Assembly: GCF_000802155.2 (NCBI RefSeq)
Contig: NZ_JQGJ02000005.1
Location: 434,001 to 498,000, forward strand
DNA: 64,000 bases
DNA from: Pseudomonas frederiksbergensis
GTDB lineage: Bacteria; Pseudomonadota; Gammaproteobacteria; Pseudomonadales; Pseudomonadaceae
Reading direction: 5' to 3'
Position numbers and translations under genes: made by a program. Shown here piece by piece: positions 44,745 through 53,936 of the stretch (position 1 is the first letter of the stretch; every line of letters begins with the position of its first letter). Under the pieces are notes generated by a model. It was not told the origin of the DNA. It ran no database searches and saw only the letters and a program-made list of their open reading frames with translations.

Positions 44745-46046
44745 TCAGGTGAACAGATCGACACCCAGTTGGAACGCCACCCACAATGCCAGGCCGGTCG
44801 CGAACACCAGCGCAATGTTCTCGAACAGGTTGTTGCGGTACTCCTTGCCCAGCAGGGATTTCTGGTTCGACATGATCAGCAGGCCCAGGGATATTACCGG
44901 CAGGCCGACAATGTTCAGCGCGTTGACACCGATGGTCAGGGTCACGAAATCCGGCATGCCCGGCAGTGACCAGATCAATGGTGTGACGAGGATGAAGAGC
45001 ATGAACCACTTGTGCATCGGGTCGCGGTGGAACTCCTTGCCATAGCGCTCGCGACGCTCAGGCCGCACGTGCTGGAAGGCGTCGGTGATCAACATCGGGA
45101 ACGCCGTGGTCTTGCCGGAAATACTGGCGAACAGCGTGGCGAACACGCCGATGAAAAACACGTACCAACCGATCGAGCCGAAGAACATCTCCAGGGCCTT
45201 GCCCAGGTCGCCCAGGGTTTTCACCTCGATACCGTTTGGCCGCAGGATCTCCGCGCCGACGATCCAGATCGCGAGGTTGATGACGATCCCGACGAACACC
45301 GCAAACAACAGGTCGTTGCGCTGGATGCGCTTGTGCTCAGGGCCAACCCAGCCTTTCTGGCGCATGACATACGGGTGGACGAAGTTGGCAATGGAACCCG
45401 CTACCGCGCCGATCACCGAGACCGCCACCAGCAGCGCACCGTGCACGCCTTCATCGGGTGGAATGCTGAAGCCGATGGTGCCTTTGACGATCCCGGCGAC
45501 ATCCGGGCCGGACATGACCGCCAGGGCCAGGAACGCCAAGGTCATGATCGCCAGCAGCGCCTTCATCACGCCTTCGATCATCGAATAGATATTGCGCCCG
45601 ACGAGCATCCACACCGCCAACACCACCGCCACCGAACAGAGCAGTGGGTAGTCGGTCTTGAGCAACATCGCCAAGGCCTCGCCTGCGCCCTTGATCATGT
45701 AGGCGTTCATCAGATGCCCCATGAGCAGCGCATACACCAGCAGGAACCAGGCGAAGAACGGATTGAGCTGGGCGTAGCCCTGGAGGATGGTCATGCCCTG
45801 GTTATTGCAGAGCTGGAAGCGCGCGATGATGTTGACGATCAGGTATCGCAGCAACAGGGACACCGCCAGCACCCACATCATCGCGTAGCCATAGTTCGCA
45901 CCGGCCACGGAAGAAGTGATGAGGTCTCCGGCGCCCAGCCAGGACAGTACCGCGATGATACCGGGGCCAAGAAGCTTCAAGAGACGTACGAAGCGGCTCT
46001 GCGCAGGGGCCACAGCTTGGCCCTCGGCCGAAGGAATGCTCGACAT
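44745..46046 (-). CDS. NRAMP-family transporter with non-canonical ion site
   Basis: 433 residues from MSSIPSAEGQAVAPAQ; about eleven membrane segments in the LeuT-like order. In true Mn/Fe NRAMPs the first segment has DPGN and the sixth MPH; here they read GAGDLITSSVAGANYGY and ANFVHPYVMRQ. The transition-metal site is therefore altered. Bacterial relatives such as YcsG lie near organic-acid genes, so a non-metal or different-metal substrate is possible. A GntR-like palindrome lies 54 bases upstream of the start. Confidence 0.82.
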   Translation of the reverse strand: MSSIPSAEGQAVAPAQSRFVRLLKLLGPGIIAVLSWLGAGDLITSSVAGANYGYAMMWVLAVSLLLRYLIVNIIARFQLCNNQGMTILQGYAQLNPFFAWFLLVYALLMGHLMNAYMIKGAGEALAMLLKTDYPLLCSVAVVLAVWMLVGRNIYSMIEGVMKALLAIMTLAFLALAVMSGPDVAGIVKGTIGFSIPPDEGVHGALLVAVSVIGAVAGSIANFVHPYVMRQKGWVGPEHKRIQRNDLLFAVFVGIVINLAIWIVGAEILRPNGIEVKTLGDLGKALEMFFGSIGWYVFFIGVFATLFASISGKTTAFPMLITDAFQHVRPERRERYGKEFHRDPMHKWFMLFILVTPLIWSLPGMPDFVTLTIGVNALNIVGLPVISLGLLIMSNQKSLLGKEYRNNLFENIALVFATGLALWVAFQLGVDLFT

Positions 46047-46100
46047 GAATGGAGTCTCCGTTATTTTTTTGTGAGGAACGGAAACAGTCGACCATATTTC

Positions 46101-46114
46101 GTACGACATCGTAC
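46101..46114. promoter_or_regulatory. Palindrome GTACGA-N2-TCGTAC, GntR-like operator
   Basis: Perfect six-base arms around CA, in the promoter region of the NRAMP-family gene. On the minus strand it reads TTGTACGATGTCGTACGAA, close to the TTGTA(C/T)GA-N2-TC-type dyads of FadR-subfamily GntR regulators. No GntR gene is in the window. Confidence 0.5.
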
Positions 46115-46191
46115 AACCATAATTAGGTTAGAAGTATGTAAAAATATTTCAACTCCCGGCGTTGTTTATACGCCGGGTAGATCTCCCTTCG

Positions 46192-46431
46192 TCACGGCGC
46201 GCTGCCCTGCTCGCCGTTGTTGATCATCCAACGAATCATGCTCGCCAACGGCACGCGATAGTGCTGGGTTGCGCACAGGCTCGGTTGTTGTGGGTCGTAC
46301 CATTCGACGTAGCGGCTGAGCAGCACGTGCTGGCCGTCCTCGGCGAGCCGCAACTCGAGCTCACGGCAATGCAGCGTGCCCTGGTCGATGGTTTTCACCC
46401 GTCGATGCAGGACCAGCGCCTGGCTATTCAT
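46192..46431 (-). CDS. Small hypothetical protein coupled to mlaA
   Basis: 79 residues, starting MNSQALVLHRRVKTIDQG. The ATG overlaps the mlaA stop by eight bases (ATGAATAG), so it is probably translated by coupling. No membrane segment or signal; contains HVLLSRYVEWYDPQQPS. Not recognised. Confidence 0.65.
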   Translation of the reverse strand: MNSQALVLHRRVKTIDQGTLHCRELELRLAEDGQHVLLSRYVEWYDPQQPSLCATQHYRVPLASMIRWMINNGEQGSAP

Positions 46432-47209
46432 CGGCGCCACCGCGCTCCGGGCATTGCGGTTCGTCCTGGACGGCGCCCAGTTTGCCATCGGCGACAAAAT
46501 CGGCGCGTCGTTGCGCAATGGCGTCGCGCAGCGCCACGTAATAGTCCGGTTGCTTGCGCAACTGATCGGTGAGCGGCAACGCCTCGGCGCGACCATCGAC
46601 GACGCCTCCCACGGTCTTGATCGTGCTCAGGGTCTGGACGGTATCGCTGTTGTCGCCGAAGGGGTCTACCACGAAGCTCACCACTTTGCCGGTCGCGTCC
46701 CTCAGGTTGGCGGTGCCCAGCAGCGGCAGTTCGACGATCGGTCCGGGGGCAATGTCCCAGACACCAAATGTCTGGCCGAAATCCGACTCGTGGCGTGCAA
46801 TGCCTATTTTGCCCGACACGTCGATCAGCCCGACGATGCCCACGGTGCTATTGATGACGAAGCGCCCCAGGGTCGTGACCGAACGCTGCCCATTGCCTTG
46901 CAGCAGATCGTTGATGAACACCTTGGGCTCGCCGAAGTTGGCGACGAAGTTGTGTACGCCGGCCTGGAACATGTCCGGCAGTTTGCGATAGCCACGGGCG
47001 ATGGGGGCCAGGGCGTAATCGTCCACGGTCCGGTTGAAGGCGAAGATGCCGCGGTTCACCGGCTCGGCCGGATCATGCACGGCATAGGGAACACTTTCGC
47101 AACTGCCCGGCTTGGCAGTGGGCGTACTGGTGCAACCGCTGGCAAGTGCGACCAGCGCAACAACGACGGTGGAACGAACAAGCAGCGGCGCGGGTTTGGT
47201 GATCGGCAT
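46424..47209 (-). CDS. mlaA: MlaA (VacJ) family outer-membrane lipoprotein
   Basis: 261 residues. Lipoprotein signal peptide with lipobox LASGC near residue 26, then the MlaA core: DPAEPVNRGIFAFNRTVDDY, NFVANFGEPKVFINDLLQG, TLGRFVINSTVGIVGLID, FGQTFGVWDIAPGPIVELPLLG. MlaA removes phospholipids from the outer leaflet of the outer membrane and passes them to MlaC. The other mla genes are not here, as is usual in Pseudomonas. Confidence 0.93.
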   Translation of the reverse strand: MPITKPAPLLVRSTVVVALVALASGCTSTPTAKPGSCESVPYAVHDPAEPVNRGIFAFNRTVDDYALAPIARGYRKLPDMFQAGVHNFVANFGEPKVFINDLLQGNGQRSVTTLGRFVINSTVGIVGLIDVSGKIGIARHESDFGQTFGVWDIAPGPIVELPLLGTANLRDATGKVVSFVVDPFGDNSDTVQTLSTIKTVGGVVDGRAEALPLTDQLRKQPDYYVALRDAIAQRRADFVADGKLGAVQDEPQCPERGGADE

Positions 47210-47263
47210 ACAGGGCTATCTCGGGGAGGGATGGGGCGATACCAATCGGCCAACGACGCGGTT

Positions 47264-47297
47264 CCTGTGGCGAGGCGATTCTTCCCCTCGCCACAGG
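47264..47297. repeat. REP-like perfect inverted repeat
   Basis: Twelve-base arms CCTGTGGCGAGG/CCTCGCCACAGG around a ten-base loop. It lies upstream of mlaA and of the response regulator gene, which are divergent. Confidence 0.75.
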
Positions 47298-47425
47298 TTC
47301 CGTTCGCCATCGTCCAACCAACTGGAATCGCCCCATCCTGCCGCCGCTTTCTTGCCCGTAGATTTCCAGAATATTGCCCGCCAGTCGCTTTGTTTCCGGA
47401 CTGAAATATATGACGCAGCCCCGGA

Positions 47426-47453
47426 TTGACCCTAGTATTGCACCCCGTATTCA
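47426..47453 (+). promoter_or_regulatory. Sigma70-like promoter abutting the response regulator gene
   Basis: TTGACC, a 16-base spacer and TATTCA. The -10 ends at 47453, so transcription would start near 47460, at or just before the first GTG codons of the reading frame. Confidence 0.45.
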
Positions 47454-47471
47454 TTGCCCGACGTGACCCCC

Positions 47472-48182
47472 GTGAGCCATCTACTACTGGTGGACGATGA
47501 CCTGGAAGTCCTCGCCCTGCTGCGCAAGTTCCTCGAGCAACATGGCTATAGCGTCGAAGTCGCCGCCGACGGTAACGCCCTGTGGCAAGCGGTGGCGCGC
47601 CGGCAACCGGACCTGATCATCCTTGACGTGATGCTGCCGGGCGACAACGGGCTGGTGCTCTGCCAGCGCCTGCGCTCCGAGCACCGGGTCGGGATCATCA
47701 TGCTCACCGCCATGGGCGAATTGAGCGACCGTGTCGTCGGCCTCGAGATGGGCGCCGACGACTACCTGACCAAGCCTTTCGACGCCCGCGAGCTACTGGC
47801 CCGGGTGCGCGCCGTCCTGCGGCGCACCGGCGAAGCCAGGGGCACCCTGGGCGACCTCGCCCGGCCGACCCTGGAATTCGAAGGTTGGCAATTGGACGTC
47901 ACCCGCCGCGAGTTGCGTTCGCCCGACGAGGTCATGATTCCGCTGTCCGCCGGTGAATTCGAATTGCTGCTGGTCTTCGCCGAACATCCACGCCGGGTGC
48001 TTACCCGCCAGCAGTTGCTGGATATGGCCCGTGGCGAGACTTTCGATGCGTTTGACCGCAGCATCGATGTCCAGGTCAGCCGTTTGCGGCGCAAACTGGA
48101 GAGCGACGTGACCGGCCCGTCGATGATCCGCACTGTACGCAACAGCGGCTACCTGTTCAGTCCCCACGTGGTGAAGCGATGA
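47472..48182 (+). CDS. OmpR-family response regulator
   Basis: 236 residues from GTG (MSHLLLVDDDLEVL after initiation); in-frame GTG at 47463 and TTG at 47454 are alternatives and none has a ribosome site. Receiver with phosphoacceptor in LIILDVMLPGDNG and Lys in DYLTKPFDARELL, then a winged helix ending RTVRNSGYLFS. It forms an operon with the kinase that follows; the start of the kinase overlaps by four bases. Closest in look to OmpR/RstA-type regulators. Confidence 0.9.
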   Translation: MSHLLLVDDDLEVLALLRKFLEQHGYSVEVAADGNALWQAVARRQPDLIILDVMLPGDNGLVLCQRLRSEHRVGIIMLTAMGELSDRVVGLEMGADDYLTKPFDARELLARVRAVLRRTGEARGTLGDLARPTLEFEGWQLDVTRRELRSPDEVMIPLSAGEFELLLVFAEHPRRVLTRQQLLDMARGETFDAFDRSIDVQVSRLRRKLESDVTGPSMIRTVRNSGYLFSPHVVKR

Positions 48183-49525
48183 CCCGCGGGCGGGCGAGCG
48201 TGCCCCGGTCACGGGACACCGTCGCACGCTGGATCGCCCTGACCACGATGGTGTCGATGCTGACGTTACTGGCCCTCAACGAACTGTTCAGCGTGCTGGC
48301 CGGCGCCTGGGCGCGCCCTCCCCTCATGGAGACCGGCCTGATGGACAAGGCCGCGGCCGTCACGCGCATTATCGACTCGGTCCCTGCGGGGCAACGGCAC
48401 GAAATTGCCCGGGCAGCCAGTGATACGGGGTTCAGCGTGCAATGGCTGCTGAGCCATGAGGAGGCGCGGCTACCCGTCATCGACGATCCCGAGTTCAGCG
48501 AAGGCTCGGCTTTCCTGCAGGAGCAACTGGGCAGGCCCGACGCCCGGATCGAAGCCTACGAACCGGGGGACTGGCCCGCCGACGACCCCGCCAGGCGCTA
48601 CGTGGTGATCATCGAGCTGACCGATCACTCCTGGGTGATCTTCTCCGTCACCTCGCGCAGTTGGGGCCTGGGGGAATGGGCCCGCAACCTGATCATCATC
48701 GGGTTGATCCTGCTGTCGACGCTGATCGTCGCCCTGATCGCCACGCGGCACCTCGCGACGCCTCTGGAACGCTTTGCCGAGGGGGCCCGGCGCTTCGGCG
48801 TGGATTTCCGGGCACCGCCCATCCCGGTCGTCGGTCCCTTCGAGATCCGCCAGGCAATCCTGGCGTTCAACGCCATGCAGGCCCAGCTCAAGCACTTCGT
48901 CCAGGACCGCACGCAGATGCTCGCGGCCATCTCCCATGACTTGCGAGCCCCCCTGACCCGCATGCGCCTGCGCGGCGAGTTCATCGAGGACGCCGAACAG
49001 CAATCGAGGCTATTTCGGGACGTCGACGAGATGCAGGCGATGGTCAACGCCGCGCTGGAGTTCTTCCGCGATGAAGCGCGCCTCGAACACGCCACGGCGT
49101 TCGACCTGGCGGAACTGTTGCACACCGTCGTCGACGACTTCAGGGACGCGGGCACAGCGGTGTCCTTCGGAGGCGCCCAGCGGTTCGTGTATGTCGGCCG
49201 GCCCATCGGGATCAAGCGCGCGCTGACCAACCTCATCGACAACGCGGCCAAATACGGTAGCGAACCGGGTGTCCGGCTGAAAACCTATGCCGATTGCGTC
49301 GAGATCCGCATCGTCGATCGTGGGCCGGGCATAGCGCCCCACTATCAGGAGCAGGTATTCGCGCCCTTCTTTCGCATTGAAGGTTCACGCAACAAGAACA
49401 CGGGTGGCGTCGGCCTGGGCCTGTCGGCGGCGCGGGCGACGGTGCTGGAGCATGGCGGGACGCTGGTCCTCAGGAATCGCCGGGGCGGCGGGTTGGAAGT
49501 CAGGGTCTCGCTGCCGCTCAATTGA
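48179..49525 (+). CDS. EnvZ-like sensor histidine kinase
   Basis: 448 residues; ATGA overlap with the regulator. Membrane segments near residues 17-40 and 165-190 flank a periplasmic domain of about 125 residues; HAMP follows, then the H-box AISHDLRAPLTRMRLR, N-box TNLIDNAAKYG, G boxes VDRGPGIAP and GGVGLGLSAARA. The stimulus is unknown. kefF follows 101 bases later. Confidence 0.92.
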   Translation: MTRGRASVPRSRDTVARWIALTTMVSMLTLLALNELFSVLAGAWARPPLMETGLMDKAAAVTRIIDSVPAGQRHEIARAASDTGFSVQWLLSHEEARLPVIDDPEFSEGSAFLQEQLGRPDARIEAYEPGDWPADDPARRYVVIIELTDHSWVIFSVTSRSWGLGEWARNLIIIGLILLSTLIVALIATRHLATPLERFAEGARRFGVDFRAPPIPVVGPFEIRQAILAFNAMQAQLKHFVQDRTQMLAAISHDLRAPLTRMRLRGEFIEDAEQQSRLFRDVDEMQAMVNAALEFFRDEARLEHATAFDLAELLHTVVDDFRDAGTAVSFGGAQRFVYVGRPIGIKRALTNLIDNAAKYGSEPGVRLKTYADCVEIRIVDRGPGIAPHYQEQVFAPFFRIEGSRNKNTGGVGLGLSAARATVLEHGGTLVLRNRRGGGLEVRVSLPLN

Positions 49526-49626
49526 GCCGGACGAGACGCGACGGCAACAATGCCCTAAACAACACGCGCCTTCCTCGGTAGGATGTCCAGCCTTTTGACC
49601 TGGCCCTGTCGCGCGGAACCGCCCCG

Positions 49627-50148
49627 ATGATCCTGATCGTTTACGCCCATCCCTACCCCGACCAGTCGCGGGTCAACCAGCAGATGCTCCAGCGGGCGTC
49701 GGCCCATCCAGACGTGGTCATACGGTCGCTCTACGATCTCTACCCGGACTTCAACATCGACGTGGAGGCGGAACAGCGTGCTGCCGAACAGGCTGACCTG
49801 ATCGTCCTGCAGCACCCGATGTACTGGTACGGCATGCCGCCCCTGCTGAAGCTGTGGATCGACAAAGTCTTCACCCACGGCTGGGCTTATGGCAAAGGCG
49901 CCACGGCCCTCAACGGCAAGGGCCTGTTGTGGGCCGTGTCCACCGGTGGCGAACGGGAGCATTTCCAGATCGGCGCGTACCCGGACTTTTCAGCGCTGGC
50001 CCAGCCGCTCCACGCCACGGCGCTCTATTGCCACATGCGCTGGCTCGAACCCGTCGCCGTGCATGGCGCGTATGCCGCCGAGTCTGAGGCTCAACGGGCA
50101 CAAATCGAACATTACGGCGCTCGCCTGGCCGCCTGGAAGGAAGATTGA
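49627..50148 (+). CDS. kefF: KefF-type quinone oxidoreductase (flavodoxin fold)
   Basis: 173 residues: [18 protein letters not shown] for FMN phosphate binding, and [20 protein letters not shown]. It is the soluble ancillary subunit that activates the KefC potassium efflux channel, and has NAD(P)H:quinone reductase activity. kefC starts one base after its stop. Confidence 0.9.
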   Translation: MILIVYAHPYPDQSRVNQQMLQRASAHPDVVIRSLYDLYPDFNIDVEAEQRAAEQADLIVLQHPMYWYGMPPLLKLWIDKVFTHGWAYGKGATALNGKGLLWAVSTGGEREHFQIGAYPDFSALAQPLHATALYCHMRWLEPVAVHGAYAAESEAQRAQIEHYGARLAAWKED

Positions 50149-50149
50149 G

Positions 50150-51976
50150 ATGCAGACGCACAGCCTGATCGAGATGCTCATCTACCTGGCCTCGGCGACG
50201 CTGATCGTACCGATTGCCGTGCGCTTCGGCCTGGGCCCGGTGCTCGGCTACCTGCTGGCCGGGTGCGTGATCGGCCCGTGGGGACTGAAGCTCATCACCG
50301 ATGTGAAGGCCATCCTGGAGTTCGCCGAAATCGGCGTCGTCCTGATGCTGTTCATCATCGGCCTTGAGCTCGATCCCAAACGCCTGTGGGCGCTACGCCG
50401 GATGGTGTTCGGCGGTGGTGCCTTGCAAATGTTGGCCTGCGGCGGTGCCATCGCCGCTTTCTGTGCGGCATTGGGCTTGAACTGGACGGCGGCGCTGCTG
50501 GTCGGGCTGACCTTGAGCCTGTCCTCCACGGCCATCGCCATGCAGGCAATGAGCGAACGCAACCTGACCGCCACCGCCGTCGGACGCAGCAGTTTCGCGG
50601 TGCTGTTGTTCCAGGACATCGCGGCCATTCCCCTGGTTGCCATGATCCCCTTGTTGTCGGCCCACGGCCAAACCCCGTCGGGCATGGCCCTGGCGCTGTC
50701 GATCGTGAAGATCGTCGCCGCCATCAGCGTCGTCGTGCTGCTGGGGCGCTACGTGACGCGGCCGCTACTGCGCTTCGCCGCGCGCTCAGGCCTGCGGGAA
50801 ATCTTCAGTGCCGTGGCGCTGTTCCTGGTGTTCGGCTTCGGCTTTCTCCTCGAAGAAGCCGGGCTGTCGATGGCCATGGGCGCATTCCTCGCCGGCGTGC
50901 TGCTGGCAAGCTCGGAATATCGCCATGCCCTGGAAAGCGACATCGAGCCATTCAAGGGCCTGTTGCTGGGACTGTTCTTCATTGGCGTCGGCATGTCGAT
51001 CGATTTCGGCACGCTGATCAATGCACCGCTGAAAGTCATCACCCTGACCCTGGGTTTCATCCTGATCAAACTGCTGGTGATCAAGACCGTCAGCCGTTTC
51101 TTGAACGTCCCCGCCGGCCAACGCTCCTGGCAAGCGGTGCTGCTCGGCCAGGGCAGCGAATTCGCTTTCGTGGTGTTCGGCGCCGCAACGCTGGCCGGCA
51201 TCCTCACCGACCAGTGGGGCAAGAGCCTGACGCTGGCGGTCGCACTCTCCATGTGCCTGACGCCGCTGCTGATCCTGTTGCTGGACCGGGTGGAGTCGAC
51301 CACCAAGAAAAACCGCCAGGAATCCGACCTCGTCGACCAGCAGAACCCACGGGTAATCATTGCCGGCTTCGGTCGTTTCGGGCAGATCGCCGGCCGTCTG
51401 CTGATGTCCTGCGGCGTCGACGTGGTGGTACTTGATCATGACCCCGACAACATCGAGACGCTGCGCAAGTTCGGCGTGAAAGTGTTCTACGGTGATGCCA
51501 CGCGCCTGGATCTGCTCCATGCAGCCGGCGCGGCCCAGGCGGTGGTGCTGATCAATGCGATAGACGATCAGCAGGACAACCTGGCGCTGACCCGAATGGC
51601 CCAGGAGCATTTCCCCGCGTTGAAACTGATCGTGCGGGCGCGAGACATGGCGCACCTGATCACCCTGCGGCAACTGGGCGTGGAAAGCGCCGAGCGGGAA
51701 ACATTCGAAAGCGCGCTGGCGATGGGACGCAGCGCCTTGGTGCAGATGGGCGTCGGTGCGTACGAGGCGCGTGAACGCGCCGATCAGTTCCGTCGCCTCA
51801 ACCTGCAGATGCTCGAGGAAATCGTTGCCCAGCCGGAAGACGATCTCAAGTTCAGGCACGACGCCTACCGGCGCGCCAATGCGTTGCTCACGGAAATGTT
51901 CAACGAGGACCGCGCGCACCCGGTCGATAGCTGGCCGGACCATCACCGAAACGAGAAGGAGCAGGCTCGCAGCTGA
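50150..51976 (+). CDS. kefC: Glutathione-gated K+/H+ antiporter KefC
   Basis: 608 residues from [19 protein letters not shown]. Twelve membrane segments of the CPA2 exchanger ([37 protein letters not shown]), then a cytosolic KTN domain with [17 protein letters not shown] and the acidic [11 protein letters not shown] that bind nucleotide and glutathione. It releases potassium and acidifies the cell as protection from electrophiles. Pair with kefF. Confidence 0.93.
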   Translation: MQTHSLIEMLIYLASATLIVPIAVRFGLGPVLGYLLAGCVIGPWGLKLITDVKAILEFAEIGVVLMLFIIGLELDPKRLWALRRMVFGGGALQMLACGGAIAAFCAALGLNWTAALLVGLTLSLSSTAIAMQAMSERNLTATAVGRSSFAVLLFQDIAAIPLVAMIPLLSAHGQTPSGMALALSIVKIVAAISVVVLLGRYVTRPLLRFAARSGLREIFSAVALFLVFGFGFLLEEAGLSMAMGAFLAGVLLASSEYRHALESDIEPFKGLLLGLFFIGVGMSIDFGTLINAPLKVITLTLGFILIKLLVIKTVSRFLNVPAGQRSWQAVLLGQGSEFAFVVFGAATLAGILTDQWGKSLTLAVALSMCLTPLLILLLDRVESTTKKNRQESDLVDQQNPRVIIAGFGRFGQIAGRLLMSCGVDVVVLDHDPDNIETLRKFGVKVFYGDATRLDLLHAAGAAQAVVLINAIDDQQDNLALTRMAQEHFPALKLIVRARDMAHLITLRQLGVESAERETFESALAMGRSALVQMGVGAYEARERADQFRRLNLQMLEEIVAQPEDDLKFRHDAYRRANALLTEMFNEDRAHPVDSWPDHHRNEKEQARS

Positions 51977-51988
51977 CGCGCCCCAGCG

Positions 51989-52954
51989 TCACACCCGCCC
52001 GAACTGGCGCCGGTACTGCACTGGCGTCAGCCCGGTCAGCGCCTTGAACATCCGCTGCAAGTTGGAGCTGCTGCTGAAGCCCAGTTCGGCGCCGATGCTG
52101 GCAAGCGGTAGCGACGTCAGTGTCAGTCGCTCGGCCACTTGATTCAGTTTGATGCACCGGGCATACGCAGCGACGGTCTGACCGGTTTCGTCACCGACTC
52201 TGCGCGCCAGCGTCCGCTCGGACATGGCGAGCCGACCGGCCAGCACCTTGACGGTGATCCGCTCCGCCGGGATCTGCTCGACCAAGCCGTGCAACCGGCG
52301 CAGCAACCCGTCGGGCTGCTGGATCAGCGCAATGCCCTGGAACGCAGCATGGGGCACGGCGGGACGCGGCAACACCATCAGCCGGGTAATGTCGCGCAGC
52401 ACATCGCGACTGACGTTGCGCTCAATCAACTGCTCGGCGATGGGCAGATAACCGTTCACCCCCGACGCGGTGGCGTTTCGCTCGTTGAACACGCAGTTCT
52501 GTTCGCTCTGCCAGCGGACTTTGCCGTACTGCTCTTGCATGGCCTGCGCCAGCCACCAGGTAATCGTCGCGCCCTGCCCGTCCAATCGGCCGCAGGCGGC
52601 CAGCAGGCATACCCCAGTGCAATACGCCCAGAGTTGGCGCCGGGGGCGCTTCGACAGTTCTCTCAAAAGCGGTGCCTGGCCGGCAAGCAGAGTGTCCACC
52701 TGCCCGGCGGATTCTGCCCAGAAACCAGGCACCAGGACGGCATCCAGGTCGGCGTCGCCCAGCGCCTTTTCAGCGTGCAGGCCGATACCACGGGCGCAGG
52801 TCACCGGGCCGGCTTGCAGCGCGACATACGTCGCCTCGAACAACGTTCGTCCGCCGCGGCGGTTGGCCGCGTGCAGCAGATCGGCGAAGGCGAACAGGCC
52901 AGCAGGCATGCAACCGGGAAACAGCAGCAGACCAACACGGAATTTTTTCGGCAT
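51989..52954 (-). CDS. GlxA-type AraC regulator (DJ-1/PfpI domain plus AraC helix-turn-helix)
   Basis: 321 residues from MPKKFRVGLLLFPGCM. The N-terminal 180 residues have the DJ-1/PfpI amidotransferase-like fold (VLVPGFWAE, and AYCTGVCLLAACGRLDGQ with the nucleophile-elbow Cys), then two AraC helix-turn-helix motifs ending LGFSSSSNLQRMFKALTGLTPVQYR. The start lacks a clear ribosome site; an ATG at 52999 is possible. Divergent from the metallohydrolase gene at 53047. Confidence 0.9.
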   Translation of the reverse strand: MPKKFRVGLLLFPGCMPAGLFAFADLLHAANRRGGRTLFEATYVALQAGPVTCARGIGLHAEKALGDADLDAVLVPGFWAESAGQVDTLLAGQAPLLRELSKRPRRQLWAYCTGVCLLAACGRLDGQGATITWWLAQAMQEQYGKVRWQSEQNCVFNERNATASGVNGYLPIAEQLIERNVSRDVLRDITRLMVLPRPAVPHAAFQGIALIQQPDGLLRRLHGLVEQIPAERITVKVLAGRLAMSERTLARRVGDETGQTVAAYARCIKLNQVAERLTLTSLPLASIGAELGFSSSSNLQRMFKALTGLTPVQYRRQFGRV

Positions 52955-53046
52955 GGCTAAAAAGGAATCAGGGATGTCAGATCCTGCCATTATGCCCATC
53001 GCCCCGGATCGGCACCATGAAGCGCTCGCTCAAAGAGGAACGCTTC

Positions 53047-53829
53047 ATGAGAATCCAGCAAATCCGCAACGCAACGATCATCCTTGAGTTCGGCCCGTAT
53101 CGCGTGCTCGTCGATCCCATGCTGGCCGACAAAGGCACGCTGCCGCCGCTTCGCCTGTTCGGCGCGACCCAGCGCAATCCGCTGGTGGAGCTACCGGCGT
53201 CGACGGCAAACGATCTGGACACCGTGACTCATTGCCTGATCACACACTGCCAAAAAGGCCACTTCGATCATTTGGATCGCGCAGCGAAACGCTGGCTGCG
53301 GGACAGGCAAATCCCGATCATCTGCACGCCCCACGACGCCGGATACCTCGCCAGCCGTGGCTTGAACGTCCAACCACTGGCCAACGATCACGAGCAACCC
53401 GGCGCGTTCCTGGGTGGCAGCATTCGCTCCGTCAAATGCACCCATGGACGGGGCCTGGTGGGCAAACTGATGGAGCACGGCGTCGGCTACTTGATCGAGT
53501 TGCACGGCGAACCGAGCGTCTACCTCACCGGCGACACCGTGCTCACCCCTGCCGTGTGCGACTTTGTGTTGCGCCATCAACCGCAGGTCAGCGTCGTCCC
53601 GGCCGGCGGGGCGCGTTTCGATATCGGCGGCGACATCATCATGGGCATCGAGGAAGCCCTGCAATTCACTCGCCTGTCTCGTGGAACCGTGGTGGCCAAT
53701 CACCTGGAGGCCATCAGCCACTGCCCGACGACACGAGAGGCGCTGCGCGATGCCGCCGAGATGGCGGGGGTCGCGGACCGGATGTGGATCCCAGAAGATG
53801 GCGAGACCTTGGTTTTCCAGCCCGTCTAG
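53047..53829 (+). CDS. UlaG-like metallo-beta-lactamase-fold hydrolase
   Basis: 260 residues from MRIQQIRNATIILEFG; AGAGGAA precedes this ATG. The metal motif is expanded: ITHCQKGHFDHLD rather than THxHxDH. Further ligands are in VYLTGDTVL and VVANHLEAISH. It resembles L-ascorbate-6-phosphate lactonase-like proteins but has no ula genes near. It is divergent from the GlxA-type regulator and likely controlled by it. Its stop overlaps that of the convergent 36-codon ORF. Confidence 0.85.
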   Translation: MRIQQIRNATIILEFGPYRVLVDPMLADKGTLPPLRLFGATQRNPLVELPASTANDLDTVTHCLITHCQKGHFDHLDRAAKRWLRDRQIPIICTPHDAGYLASRGLNVQPLANDHEQPGAFLGGSIRSVKCTHGRGLVGKLMEHGVGYLIELHGEPSVYLTGDTVLTPAVCDFVLRHQPQVSVVPAGGARFDIGGDIIMGIEEALQFTRLSRGTVVANHLEAISHCPTTREALRDAAEMAGVADRMWIPEDGETLVFQPV

Positions 53830-53936
53830 GCCAGGGCGTCAAGCTCGGCCAGCATCTGCTGCTCATACAAATCCCTCAGCGCCTGCTGCTCGCCTCGGGC
53901 GCACGCGTCGAGGGTCTCGAGGGTTATCGTTGGCAT
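53826..53936 (-). CDS. 36-residue ORF coupled to the glycosyltransferase gene
   Basis: Encodes MPTITLETLDACARGEQQAL and then a Leu/Glu/Gln-rich helix (LYEQQMLAELDALA). The ATG overlaps the last codons of the glycosyltransferase gene and is preceded by a perfect AAGGAG at eight bases. The product would be a single amphipathic helix. The strong ribosome site favours real translation; no function known. Confidence 0.5.
   Translation of the reverse strand: MPTITLETLDACARGEQQALRDLYEQQMLAELDALA

Noticed and set aside
45012..46223. 403-codon ORF on the plus strand
   Set aside because: Antisense to the membrane-protein gene at 44745-46046; extremely His/Arg/Gln-rich.
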